Source: JBJXHB01 sp046160725 (GTDB lineage Bacteria > Pseudomonadota > Gammaproteobacteria > Burkholderiales > Burkholderiaceae_C). From it: 56,317 nucleotides of DNA. Below, piece after piece: positions 15,863 to 24,384 of this stretch (its first letter is position 1; each line of letters starts with the position of its first letter). Location of the stretch: assembly GCA_046160725.1 (NCBI GenBank), contig JBJXHB010000200.1, forward strand, positions 1 through 56,317. Direction: 5' to 3'. The position numbers and the translations under genes were made by a program. The notes below the pieces were generated by a model. That model was not told the DNA's origin and ran no database searches. It saw only the letters and a list, made by a program, of their open reading frames with translations.

Positions 15863-16357
15863 TTGAGAAAGCTTCTCTCGACGCTCTGCGGCCTGCTGGC
15901 CGCTGCAGCACTGTTCGCCATCATGGCGTTGACGCTGGTCGACGTGACCGGTCGCAAGCTGATTGCCACGTCGCTGCCGGGCTCTTTGGAGTTGACCGAG
16001 CTGCTGATGGTGGTGGTCATCTTTGCCGGCCTGCCGCTGGTGTCCCTGAATGGCGAACACGTGGTGTTCGATTCGCTGGACCGGTGGCTGCCGGCGTGGT
16101 TCCGGCGAAGCCAGCAGGCGCTGGTCGACCTGGTGTGCGCCGTGGCGCTGATCGGGCTGGCCTGGCTGATGTGGGTCAAGGGCAGCCAGATGCTGTCCTA
16201 TGGCGACACCACGGCCCAGCTGAAGATCGTCCTCGGCCCGTTCGTCTACCTGATGAGCGTGCTGTGCGTCGTCACGGCAGCCGTGCATCTGATGCTGCTG
16301 GCGCGCCCGGCGGCGCATCACCACATCGGCGTCGATGAGCCGGGCGGTGCCGCATGA
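15863..16357 (+). CDS. dctQ: TRAP transporter small membrane subunit, DctQ family
   Basis: A 164-residue protein with four hydrophobic segments (about residues 5-25, 42-60, 83-103 and 122-143), the DctQ layout. The motifs DVTGRKL after the first segment and PGSLELTELLMV before the second are typical. The start appears to be TTG at 15863; no ATG or GTG in frame gives the complete first helix. The stop overlaps the dctM start by four bases. DctQ is known to support the large subunit rather than bind substrate. Confidence 0.82.
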   Translation: MRKLLSTLCGLLAAAALFAIMALTLVDVTGRKLIATSLPGSLELTELLMVVVIFAGLPLVSLNGEHVVFDSLDRWLPAWFRRSQQALVDLVCAVALIGLAWLMWVKGSQMLSYGDTTAQLKIVLGPFVYLMSVLCVVTAAVHLMLLARPAAHHHIGVDEPGGAA

Positions 16358-17646
16358 CCGAGGCCCTGATCGGCTTTGCCATGGTCTTTGTGCTGGCGCT
16401 GCTGCGGCTGCCGCTGGCCTTTGCGATGGGCCTGGTGGGGGTGGTCGGTCTCGGGCACATGCGGGGCTGGCAGCCCACCATGGCCAATGCAGCCCAGGTG
16501 GTCTATGACACGGGCTTTGCCTACACGCTGAGCGTCGTGCCGCTGTTCATCCTGATGGGCAATTTCGTGGCCCGCGCCGGGCTGGCGCACGAGCTGTTCC
16601 GCGCGGCCTATGCCTTCATCGGCCATGTGCGCGGCGGGCTGGCCCATGCCACGGTGCTGGCCTGTGCCGGCTTTGGCGCGATCTGTGGCTCGTCCATCGC
16701 CACCGCCGCCACGATGTCCAAGGTGGCCTATCCCTCGATGAAGCGGCTGGGCTACGCGGACTACCTGTCCACCGGTGTGATCGCCGCAGGTGGCACGCTG
16801 GGCATCATGATCCCGCCGTCGACCATCCTGGTGATCTACGGCATCGTCACCCAGACCCACATCGGCAAGTTGTTCGCGGCCGGCGTGCTGCCGGGGCTGT
16901 TGTGCGCGGCCCTGCTGATGGTGGGCGTCGCATGGGTCACCTGGCGCGACCCGACGGCCGGGCCGGCCGGCGAGCGCACCAGCTGGCCCGACCGTTGGCG
17001 AGCCGTGCGCGGCATCTGGGGCGTTGCGTTGCTGGTGGTGGTGGTGCTGGGCGGCATCTATGGCGGCATCTTCACGGCCACCGAGGGTGCCGGCATCGGT
17101 GCGTCCGGTGCGTTCTTCTTCGCGCTGGCGCGGGGCGCCTTGACGCCCCGGGTCCTCTACGAGGTGCTGGTGGAGAGCGCACGCACCACGGCGATGCTGT
17201 TCACCATCCTGATCGCGGCGATGCTGTTCTCCAGCTTCATCAACTTCACCACCATGCCGGGGGATCTGAAGGCCTGGATCCTGCAGCTCGGCTTGCCGCC
17301 GCTGGCTGTGGTGGGCGCGATGATGGTGATCTACATCATCCTGGGCACCATCATGGAGGAGCTGTCGATGGTGTTGCTGACCATACCGGTGTTCTTCCCC
17401 ATCGTCACCGGCCTGGGATTTGATCCGGTCTGGTTCGGCGTGCTGATCGTCCTGGTGGTCCAGATCGGCCTGATCTCGCCACCGGTGGGCATGAACCTGT
17501 TCGTGCTGAACTCGTTGCTGAAGGATGTCAGCCTGTCGCAGATCTTCCGCGGCGTCTGGTTGTTCGTGCTGATGCTGGCGCTCGCGCTGCTGGTGGTGCT
17601 GGAGTTCCAGCCGCTGGCGCTGTGGCTGCCCTCATTCATGAGGTAG
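16354..17646 (+). CDS. dctM: TRAP transporter large permease subunit, DctM family
   Basis: A 430-residue polytopic protein with about 12 hydrophobic segments, the channel-forming and sodium-coupled subunit. Family stretches include FGAICGSSIATAATMSKVAYPSM (about residues 109-131, quoted here to show the GSS/AT region), PPSTILVIYG and the C-terminal half motif SPPVGMNLF. It is coupled to dctQ through ATGA. Its last 11 bases overlap the convergent msrQ gene, so the two transcripts would be antisense at their 3' ends. Confidence 0.9.
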   Translation: MTEALIGFAMVFVLALLRLPLAFAMGLVGVVGLGHMRGWQPTMANAAQVVYDTGFAYTLSVVPLFILMGNFVARAGLAHELFRAAYAFIGHVRGGLAHATVLACAGFGAICGSSIATAATMSKVAYPSMKRLGYADYLSTGVIAAGGTLGIMIPPSTILVIYGIVTQTHIGKLFAAGVLPGLLCAALLMVGVAWVTWRDPTAGPAGERTSWPDRWRAVRGIWGVALLVVVVLGGIYGGIFTATEGAGIGASGAFFFALARGALTPRVLYEVLVESARTTAMLFTILIAAMLFSSFINFTTMPGDLKAWILQLGLPPLAVVGAMMVIYIILGTIMEELSMVLLTIPVFFPIVTGLGFDPVWFGVLIVLVVQIGLISPPVGMNLFVLNSLLKDVSLSQIFRGVWLFVLMLALALLVVLEFQPLALWLPSFMR

Positions 17647-18271
17647 ACACGCGGCCACCGGCGACGGGCCGCTGCCGGCCGCGCAGCCGGCGCCAGGCGC
17701 GCCATCCCAGCAGCAGCGCCAGCACGCCGGCATAGACGGACCATTCGGCGAAGTCGTTCTTGCCGGACCGCATCCAGAAGAAGTGCAGCAGGGCCAGCAG
17801 TGCGATGGCGTAGACCAACCGGTGCAGGGCCTGCCAGCGGGCCGGCCCCAGCATCCGTATGGCCCGGTTGAACGAGGTCGCGGCCAACGGCAGCATCAGC
17901 GACAGGGCCAGTGTGCCGACCAGGATGAACGGGCGCTTGGGTATGTCGCGCACGATGTCGACCAGGTCGAAACCCATGTCCAGCCAGGCGTAGCACAGCA
18001 GATGCAGCACGCCATAGAAGAACGTGTAGAGGCCCAGCATGCGGCGCCAACGGGCCAGCGGATGCCAGCCGGTCCACTGGCGCAGCGGTGTGACGGCAAG
18101 CGTCAGGCACAACAGTCGCAGCGCCCAGTCGCCGGTGCCGCGAGTCAGCGCCTCGGCCGGGTTCGCTCCCAGGGTGCCCTGGACCAGGCCCCCCATCAAC
18201 CACAGCGCTGGCGCCAGCGCCAGCAGGAACACCATGGGCTTGGCCGCCGGGTGCAGCAGCAGGCGGTTCAT
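17636..18271 (-). CDS. msrQ: MsrQ, haem-binding membrane subunit of the periplasmic methionine sulfoxide reductase
   Basis: A 211-residue inner-membrane protein of the ferric-reductase-like (YedZ) family with about six hydrophobic segments. Histidines in the expected membrane positions are seen in GVLHLLCY and in LHRLVYAIALLALLHFF; they would ligate haem b. MsrQ passes quinone-derived electrons to MsrP. It lies 59 bases downstream of msrP in the usual msrPQ order, which makes the call firm. Its end overlaps dctM by 11 bases. Confidence 0.88.
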   Translation of the reverse strand: MNRLLLHPAAKPMVFLLALAPALWLMGGLVQGTLGANPAEALTRGTGDWALRLLCLTLAVTPLRQWTGWHPLARWRRMLGLYTFFYGVLHLLCYAWLDMGFDLVDIVRDIPKRPFILVGTLALSLMLPLAATSFNRAIRMLGPARWQALHRLVYAIALLALLHFFWMRSGKNDFAEWSVYAGVLALLLGWRAWRRLRGRQRPVAGGRVSTS

Positions 18272-18330
18272 TTGGTTGGGGCGGGGGCGGCCTGCCTCAG
18301 CGTCCCGGCGAGAGACCGGAACACGAACGG

Positions 18331-19344
18331 TCAGAAAAACCGCTTCAGGTCCATGCCGGCGTACAACTGGCCGACCTGGGCCTCGTAGCCGTTGAACATC
18401 AGGGTCGGCCGCTTGCGCTGGAACACGCCGTCGTCGCCGATGCGCCGCTCGGTGGCCTGGCTCCAGCGTCGATGGTCCACCGCCGGGTTGACATTGGAAT
18501 AGAAGCCGTACTCCTCACCCGCGGCGTCGACCCAGGAGGTCAAGGGCTGTTTTTCCACGAAGCGGATCTTGACGATGGACTTGCCGCTCTTGAAGCCGTA
18601 CTTCCAGGGCACCACCAGGCGCACCGGCGCACCGTTCTGGTTGGGCAGCACCTCGCCGTACATGCCGAAGGCCAGCATGGTCAGCGGCTGCATCGCCTCG
18701 TCCAGGCGCAGGCCCTCGACATAGGGCCACTTCAGCACCGACGAGCGCAGACCCGGCATGGTCTTGGCGTCGGCCTGCGTCACAAACTCCACGAACTTGG
18801 CATTGCCGGTGGGCTCGACCCGCTTGATCAGCTCCGACAGCGACCAGCCCTGCCACGGGATCACCATCGACCAGCCTTCGACGCAACGCAGCCGGTAGAT
18901 GCGTTCCTCCATCGGACCCAGTTTGAGCAACTCGTCAAGGTCAAAGACCCGTGGCTTGCGCACCTCGCCCTCGACTGCGACGGTCCAGGGCCGCGTCTTC
19001 AGCGTGTGCGCATGGCGCGCCGGGTCGGCCTTGTCGGTGCCGAACTCGTAGAAATTGTTGTACGTGCTGGCGTCCTTGAAGGCCGTGGCCTTCTCCATCG
19101 TCTGCGCGCCGGCCAGCGTGCTCTTGGCGCTGGCCAGCGGTGCGCCCCGGCCAAGTGCGGCGCCGTGTGCGGCACCCTGTGCGGCGCCCTGGGCCAGCGC
19201 CTGCCGGCTGGCCAGCGCGGCCAGACCAGTGCCGAAGGCGCCGGCCGCCGCCTGGGCCAGCCATTGCCGGCGCGAGGCATAGGTGGCGCGGGGCGTGATC
19301 TCGGACGAGACCGCATGGATGAAGCCGTCGTCGCGTCGGGACAT
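18331..19344 (-). CDS. msrP: MsrP, molybdopterin-dependent periplasmic methionine sulfoxide reductase catalytic subunit
   Basis: A 337-residue protein that repairs oxidised methionines in periplasmic proteins. A twin-arginine leader is present (ASRRQWLA, Arg25-Arg26), fitting folded export with cofactor. Cys154 in LRCVEGWSM is the molybdenum ligand of the sulfite-oxidase fold. The ATG at 19344 has GGAG five bases upstream; a GTG two codons earlier abuts the GGAG and is unlikely. A low-complexity Ala/Gln/His/Gly linker follows the leader, encoded by three 12-bp repeats (19154-19189). It is followed by msrQ. Confidence 0.9.
   Translation of the reverse strand: MSRRDDGFIHAVSSEITPRATYASRRQWLAQAAAGAFGTGLAALASRQALAQGAAQGAAHGAALGRGAPLASAKSTLAGAQTMEKATAFKDASTYNNFYEFGTDKADPARHAHTLKTRPWTVAVEGEVRKPRVFDLDELLKLGPMEERIYRLRCVEGWSMVIPWQGWSLSELIKRVEPTGNAKFVEFVTQADAKTMPGLRSSVLKWPYVEGLRLDEAMQPLTMLAFGMYGEVLPNQNGAPVRLVVPWKYGFKSGKSIVKIRFVEKQPLTSWVDAAGEEYGFYSNVNPAVDHRRWSQATERRIGDDGVFQRKRPTLMFNGYEAQVGQLYAGMDLKRFF
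19154..19189. repeat. Three near-identical 12-bp tandem repeats inside msrP
   Basis: Units of about TGTGCGGCRCCC occur at 19154-19165, 19166-19177 and 19178-19189, with few mismatches. They encode the AQGAAQGAAHGA-type linker after the Tat leader and keep frame, so copy-number change would alter linker length by four residues per unit. Confidence 0.6.
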
Positions 19345-19393
19345 GGACACTCCTGCTGGTATGGCGGGTCAGTCGGCCGGTGCGCCGCGGCCG

Positions 19394-20764
19394 TTACAGC
19401 GTGCCGTAGGAGTGCAGGCCGGACAGGAACATGTTGACGCCGAGGAAGGCAAAGGTCGTCACCACCAGCCCGATCAGCGACCACCAGGCGGAAAGCGCAC
19501 CGCGCAGACCCTTCATCAACCGCATGTGCAGCCAGGCGGCGTAGTTCAGCCACACGATCAGGGCCCAGGTCTCCTTGGGGTCCCAGCTCCAGTAGCCACC
19601 CCAGGCTTCGGCCGCCCAGAACGCACCGAGGATGGTGGCGATGGTGAAGAACGCGAAGCCGATGGCGATGGCCCGGTACATCAGGTCGTCCATCACGGCC
19701 AGCGATGGTGTGCGCGCGTTCATCAGCGGGCGCAGGGCGATGGCGGCGACGAAGAAGATGATCACGCCGGCCAGCATCTGCGAGGTCTTGGCCAGGGCCG
19801 ACGCGGTGCCGGGCTGCACACCGCCCAGCAGGAGGAACCCCAGGCAGGGCAGCAACACCAGGCCGGCCGGCAACAGCACCAGGCCGGTCCACAGGGCGCG
19901 CCCGGAGGCCACCTTCAGCAGCGAGGCCAGGCCGACCATCGCGGCCAGGGCGAAGGTGCCATAGCCGACGAAGTTCGCCGGCACGTGCAGTTTCATCCAC
20001 CAGCTCTGCAGGGCCGGCACCAGCGGCTGAATTTCATGGGCTTCGCGAGACACCGTGTACCAGAGCAGGAACCCCACGGCCGCGCTGACGATCAGCATGG
20101 CAAATGCGCCCAGGGAACGCGTGCGGTAGCGCTGCTCGTAGTACAGGTAGAACAACGTCGTCATCCAGGCGAACAGCACGAACACCTCGTAGAGGTTGCT
20201 GACCGGGATGTGGCCGATGTCCGGACCGATCTGATGGCTCTCGTACCAGCGCACAAGCATGCCGATCAGCGCCATCGTCACCGCGGCCCATGCCAGCCCG
20301 GTGCCCAGCCGCTGCGGCGTGTTGGGCGCATCGCCCGTCGTGCGCACGAACATGCCGGCCCAGTACATGGCTGTGCTCATGAAGAACAGCAGGCCCATCC
20401 ACAGGATCGCGCTCTGGCTGGACAGCATGTACTTCAGCCAGAACACCCGTTCGGCCTGCGCCAGGTCGGCGCCGAACCCGTCGGTCGTGCGGCTGTACAG
20501 GGCGATGGCTGCCAGCGCGCCGGCACCGACGATCAGGCTGAGCAGCCGCAGCGGCCGCCAGAACCAGCCCAGCGCCACCAGCGCCGGCGCGCTGCCGAGC
20601 AGGATCGCCTGCTCATAACCGTCCATGGAGCCGCGGTAGCGCTGGAAGGCCCAGGCCGTGCCGGCTACCAGCAGTACGGCAAACAGCCAGTCTGTGGCAC
20701 TGCGCCCTGTCAGCGGCGCGCCCGGGTCAGCGGCCAGCGGGTTGCGAAGAGTGGAGGTGTTCAT
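19394..20764 (-). CDS. ccsA: System II cytochrome c biogenesis protein with WWD domain (CcsA/ResC; also called CcsB in some pipelines)
   Basis: A 456-residue polytopic inner-membrane protein. The tryptophan-rich WWD motif WGGYWSWD lies at residues 388-395, followed by PKETWALIVWL. Conserved periplasmic and membrane histidines are visible (for example in KLHVPANF and WLHMRL). With ResB it forms the system II haem-c synthase, which exports haem and attaches it to CXXCH cytochromes. It overlaps resB by four bases (ATGA), so the two subunits are coupled. A dihaem cytochrome c gene lies just upstream of resB. Confidence 0.9.
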   Translation of the reverse strand: MNTSTLRNPLAADPGAPLTGRSATDWLFAVLLVAGTAWAFQRYRGSMDGYEQAILLGSAPALVALGWFWRPLRLLSLIVGAGALAAIALYSRTTDGFGADLAQAERVFWLKYMLSSQSAILWMGLLFFMSTAMYWAGMFVRTTGDAPNTPQRLGTGLAWAAVTMALIGMLVRWYESHQIGPDIGHIPVSNLYEVFVLFAWMTTLFYLYYEQRYRTRSLGAFAMLIVSAAVGFLLWYTVSREAHEIQPLVPALQSWWMKLHVPANFVGYGTFALAAMVGLASLLKVASGRALWTGLVLLPAGLVLLPCLGFLLLGGVQPGTASALAKTSQMLAGVIIFFVAAIALRPLMNARTPSLAVMDDLMYRAIAIGFAFFTIATILGAFWAAEAWGGYWSWDPKETWALIVWLNYAAWLHMRLMKGLRGALSAWWSLIGLVVTTFAFLGVNMFLSGLHSYGTL

Positions 20765-22857
20765 GGGGCATCCTTGGACAGTACAACCCGCAGTTGGTCG
20801 AACTCGTCATCGGTGTCGAGCGTGCGACGGGTGGTGGACATCGCGGCCAGCAGGCGTGTGCCACCTGCGGGCGCAGGTTGGAGCCAGACCCAGAGCCGGC
20901 GTTCCCGGATGTAGAGCATCGCGAACACGCCGATGATCAACAGCGTCGCGCCGAGGTAGACCAGCTTCTGGCCCGGGGCCCGGGTGACCTGGAAAACGCT
21001 GGCCTGGACATGCTCGAAGCCGGTCAGCGTGATCAGCAGCGGTGCCGGGTAGAACGCAGCGTCCGACAGCGACAGGACCGCCTGCGTCATGAAGCGTTGC
21101 GTCGCCTCGTCGCTGGGCATCGGGCCCTGTCCAGCCATCGACCGGGTGTGGTTGGCCAGTTCCAGCAGGCTGCCATTGAGGATGCGCAGCAGCACGTCGG
21201 CCATGCGCTCGCGCTCAGCCTGCGGCACGCTGGTCTGGATGAACTGCTCCAGCGCCGGCAGTCCGCCGGCGGGCCCGTCGGGGCCGGCCCTCTCGTCGCC
21301 CGCGAACAGGGCCAACGCGCGCTGGGCGGTCTGCCGCAAGGCGTCGGTGGACGCTGCGGCCTGCCCGCCCGGCACGGCCTGCTCGGCATAGCGGGCGGCG
21401 GCCTGGGCGCGCACGGCCGGGTCGGCCAGCGCCGCACGAAGCCGCAGCCAGCTGTCAAGGCTGCCGTTGGCGTCGGCCGGCATGCGCAGGTAGCGGAAGG
21501 ACTCTGACGGCGTATCGCGCACACCGCTGAGGAAGACCGATTGGCCATCGAGATCCACCGGCACCATGTACTGGTGAAACTCATGGGCCTGGCCGTCGGC
21601 ACTGCGCAGCTTGTAGGTCAGCGCTGGACCGACGTTGCGCATGGTCTTGCGGTCGGGCGGCTTGGCGCCGGAGCCCAGGTGCTTGTCGATCGTGCTGACG
21701 AGGTCGACCTTGCGCGGGTCCGTGGGGCCGGCACCTTCCAGGTTCTCGACGTTGATCACCTTCAGGCCGGTGTATTCGAGCGACAGCTTGCGGTCACCGC
21801 TGGTCAGTTCCGTTCGGTCGCCGATGCGGCCCTTCAGCTCGAAGGACCGTGCGCCAGACAAGGGATGGACTGTCACAGTGACGCCCGAGCCACCGTCGTC
21901 GAAGCTGCTCTGGTAGATGGCAATGCCACGATGGTGAGCGGGCTCGTTGACCTTGATCGTGGCCTCTGTGCGCTGACCGGTATCGCGGTCATGGATCACC
22001 ACCTCGCTGGCAAACAGCTTTGGCATGCCGGTGGCGTAGTAGTCGACGATGAACTTCTTGAGCTCGACGTCGAAGGGCAGCGGCTGCAGAACGACGCCGT
22101 CGGGCATGTTCAGGATGGCCGTACCCGAGCGCGTGCCTTCGGTCACCAGCAGGTTGCCGCGGAAGGTGGGGTTGGTGGGGCTCAGCACATGCTCGGCCGG
22201 CACCTTGTCGACCATGCCACCGCCGGCATAAGCATGTTTGCCCTCCCAGGCCATCTGGGCCCGGACGATCAGGTCGCCGTCCAAAAGGCCACCGAGGCAG
22301 ACCAGCACGATGGCCGAATGGGCGGCAAGATAGCCCAGCTTGTTGGCGCTGCCGCGGCGCGCCGCAATCATGGTGCCACCCTCGCGGGTTTCGGCGCGCA
22401 GCCCCCAGCCCTGCTGGCGCAGCAGGGCTTCGGTGCGCTGCCGGGCCAGGTCCAGCGGCGCTGACAGATCGGCCTCGGCCCGGTGGTGGAACGAGGCCAG
22501 CGACTGTGCCCGCATCTGAAGCTTCCAGTTGCGGAAGTCGGCCAGGATCTTGGGCGTGTTGCGCGCGATGCAAAGGCTGGTGGACAGCACCAGGAAGCCC
22601 AGGATCGCAAGAAACCAACCCGCGCTGTAGACGCCATACAGACCGATGCTTCCGTAGACCTCAGCCCAGAACGGACCGAACTGGTTGACGTAGTTGGTGA
22701 AGGGCTCGTTTTGCTTCAACAGCGTGCCGATGACCGACGCGATACAGATCACCGCCAGCAGCGTGATCGCGAACCGCATCGACGACAGCAGGTCGACGAC
22801 TTCGCGCAGCAGGGGCGCTGGGCGGTGCGATACGGGGGTGGCCGTCGGTGTGCTCAT
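20761..22857 (-). CDS. resB: ResB-family cytochrome c biogenesis protein (CcsB/Ccs1)
   Basis: A 698-residue protein with three N-terminal membrane segments, a large periplasmic domain and a last membrane helix near residue 630-650 (KLVYLGATLLIIGVFAMLYI) followed by the RRLWVW segment. The N-terminal VVDLLSSMRFAITLLAVICI and QNEPFTNYVNQFGPFWAEVY stretches are typical of ResB. The start at ATG 22857 (MSTPTATP) is chosen because the earlier frame adds a non-conserved tail. It chaperones apocytochrome or haem to CcsA. Confidence 0.9.
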   Translation of the reverse strand: MSTPTATPVSHRPAPLLREVVDLLSSMRFAITLLAVICIASVIGTLLKQNEPFTNYVNQFGPFWAEVYGSIGLYGVYSAGWFLAILGFLVLSTSLCIARNTPKILADFRNWKLQMRAQSLASFHHRAEADLSAPLDLARQRTEALLRQQGWGLRAETREGGTMIAARRGSANKLGYLAAHSAIVLVCLGGLLDGDLIVRAQMAWEGKHAYAGGGMVDKVPAEHVLSPTNPTFRGNLLVTEGTRSGTAILNMPDGVVLQPLPFDVELKKFIVDYYATGMPKLFASEVVIHDRDTGQRTEATIKVNEPAHHRGIAIYQSSFDDGGSGVTVTVHPLSGARSFELKGRIGDRTELTSGDRKLSLEYTGLKVINVENLEGAGPTDPRKVDLVSTIDKHLGSGAKPPDRKTMRNVGPALTYKLRSADGQAHEFHQYMVPVDLDGQSVFLSGVRDTPSESFRYLRMPADANGSLDSWLRLRAALADPAVRAQAAARYAEQAVPGGQAAASTDALRQTAQRALALFAGDERAGPDGPAGGLPALEQFIQTSVPQAERERMADVLLRILNGSLLELANHTRSMAGQGPMPSDEATQRFMTQAVLSLSDAAFYPAPLLITLTGFEHVQASVFQVTRAPGQKLVYLGATLLIIGVFAMLYIRERRLWVWLQPAPAGGTRLLAAMSTTRRTLDTDDEFDQLRVVLSKDAP

Positions 22858-22947
22858 GTCGGCCCAGATTATCCGGGTTGGGGCCGGCCCATACGACGGA
22901 AGGGCCGGCATGGCCGGCCCTTCGAAAGCGCTTTTGCGGTGCTGCGC

Positions 22948-23556
22948 TCAGCGCAGGCCGGCCATGTAGTCCGCCACTGCCTTGATCTCGCGGTCGTTGA
23001 GCTTGGCGGCAATGGCCACCATCATCGGGCCGTTGGCGCGCTGGCCGGCGCGGAAGGCCGTCAATTGGGCCTCGGCATAGTCGGCATGCTGGCCTCCGAC
23101 ACGAGGGTACTGGGCCGGAATGCCGGCGCCGGTGGGGCTGTGGCAGCCGGCGCATGCCGGCACCATGCGGTCCATGATGCCGCCGCGGTAGATTTTTTCG
23201 CCCAGCTGCACCAAGTCCTTGTTCTTGGCAAAACCCGGTTTGGCCGGCTTGCTGGCATAGAACGCCGCCACGTTGCGCATGTCCTCGTCCGACAGCGTGC
23301 TGGCAAAACCCTTCATCACGGCGTTCTGGCGCTTGCCGGACTTGAACTCCTGCAGCTGCTTGACCAGGTAGGCGGCGTGCTGACCGCCAATGATGGGATT
23401 GGCCGGACTGCCCCGGCTGCCGTCGGCGGTATGGCAGGCGACGCAGACCTGGGTGGCGATGGCCTGACCCTTGGCCAGGTCGGGCTTGGCGGCACCTGTG
23501 GCCAGCGCGGGGCCCACAAAAGTGGCGATCAGCAGCAGGGCAAGCGGCGACTTCAT
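22948..23556 (-). CDS. Exported dihaem cytochrome c (c4-like)
   Basis: A 202-residue periplasmic electron carrier. A signal peptide covers about residues 1-23, and two CXXCH haem sites lie at Cys38-His42 (CVACH) and Cys135-His139 (CAGCH). Each half carries a GGQHAAYL/GGQHADYA segment and a later Met (AVMKGFA, PMMVAIA) that can be the sixth ligand, as in cytochrome c4. The ATG at 23556 gives the signal peptide. It sits upstream of resB-ccsA, which would mature it, and is divergent from engB. Confidence 0.88.
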   Translation of the reverse strand: MKSPLALLLIATFVGPALATGAAKPDLAKGQAIATQVCVACHTADGSRGSPANPIIGGQHAAYLVKQLQEFKSGKRQNAVMKGFASTLSDEDMRNVAAFYASKPAKPGFAKNKDLVQLGEKIYRGGIMDRMVPACAGCHSPTGAGIPAQYPRVGGQHADYAEAQLTAFRAGQRANGPMMVAIAAKLNDREIKAVADYMAGLR

Positions 23557-23635
23557 GCGGTGGACCTTGGGGTGTGGATTCTGGGGACGCGTCATGCCCG
23601 GCCAGGCTCCGTGGGGAGACAAAACCCGCGAATTT

Positions 23636-23641
23636 TACAAT
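23636..23641 (+). promoter_or_regulatory. -10 hexamer immediately before engB (possible leaderless start)
   Basis: TACAAT at 23636-23641, inside AATTTTACAAT, ends five bases before the ATG at 23647, and no Shine-Dalgarno is visible. No good -35 is seen. Transcription would begin at or next to the start codon. Confidence 0.4.
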
Positions 23642-23646
23642 GGCCC

Positions 23647-24360
23647 ATGAGCGCATCCCCAAGCCGTGGTGACGGCAACACCAACAGCCCCTCTCCGACC
23701 GAGGCCGCCCGGGCCTGGACCCATGGTGCCCGCTTCTTGATCAGCGCCAGCCGGATAGCCGAACTGCCACCCCCGGGCTTGCCGGAGACGGCCTTCGTCG
23801 GCCGCAGCAATGCAGGCAAGTCCACGGCCATCAACACGCTGGCCGGGCGCCGCCAGCTGGCGTTTGCGTCGCGCACACCGGGCCGGACACAGCTGATCAA
23901 CCTGTTCGAGCTCGGTCCGCCGCGCGCGCCGGACGCCTGGTGGGCCGACCTGCCAGGCTATGGCTATGCGGCCGTCGAGCGCGCGGCCAAACACCGCTGG
24001 CAGCAGGTGATGGCCGACTACCTGATGCAGCGCCCGTCGCTGGCCGGCATCGTGCTGATGGTCGATGTGCGCCACGGGTTCACACCCTTGGACCGCCAGT
24101 TGCTGACCTTTGTCGCGCCCAGGGTCGGCGCCGGTGAGGTTCGTTTGCTGGTGCTCCTGACCAAGGCCGACAAGCTGGGGCGCGCCGACCGGGCAAAGTC
24201 CCTTGCCACGGCCCGGCAGGTGCTGGCCGATGAGGTGGCGACCGACGAAGCGGACATCGGGTTGACGCTGTTTTCGGCCCAGGATGGCAGTGGTGTCGAT
24301 GACGCTGCCCTCACCTTGCGGCAATGGGCCGCCGGGCAGCCGACACCGACGTCACCCTAA
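23647..24360 (+). CDS. engB: EngB (YsxC/YihA) ribosome-assembly GTPase
   Basis: A 237-residue cytoplasmic GTPase needed for late 50S subunit assembly. The G motifs are in order: G1 GRSNAGKST (52-60), G3 DLPGYG, G4 TKAD and G5 FSAQDG. A 30-residue hydrophilic extension precedes the usual EngB start. The frame is open far upstream, but ATG 23647 is the first start after the -10-like hexamer and gives the normal length. It is divergent from the cytochrome c gene across 90 bases. Confidence 0.92.
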   Translation: MSASPSRGDGNTNSPSPTEAARAWTHGARFLISASRIAELPPPGLPETAFVGRSNAGKSTAINTLAGRRQLAFASRTPGRTQLINLFELGPPRAPDAWWADLPGYGYAAVERAAKHRWQQVMADYLMQRPSLAGIVLMVDVRHGFTPLDRQLLTFVAPRVGAGEVRLLVLLTKADKLGRADRAKSLATARQVLADEVATDEADIGLTLFSAQDGSGVDDAALTLRQWAAGQPTPTSP

Positions 24361-24384
24361 GACGGCTGCCCGACACTCAAGCGA

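Noticed and set aside
15826..16338. 170-codon plus-strand frame overlapping dctQ
   Set aside because: It is Arg/Gly-rich without hydrophobic segments, while the overlapping frame from 15863 gives a full four-helix DctQ coupled to dctM.
22483..23646. Upstream extension of engB opposite resB and the cytochrome c gene
   Set aside because: It is antisense to two clear genes; the EngB domain begins only after 23647.
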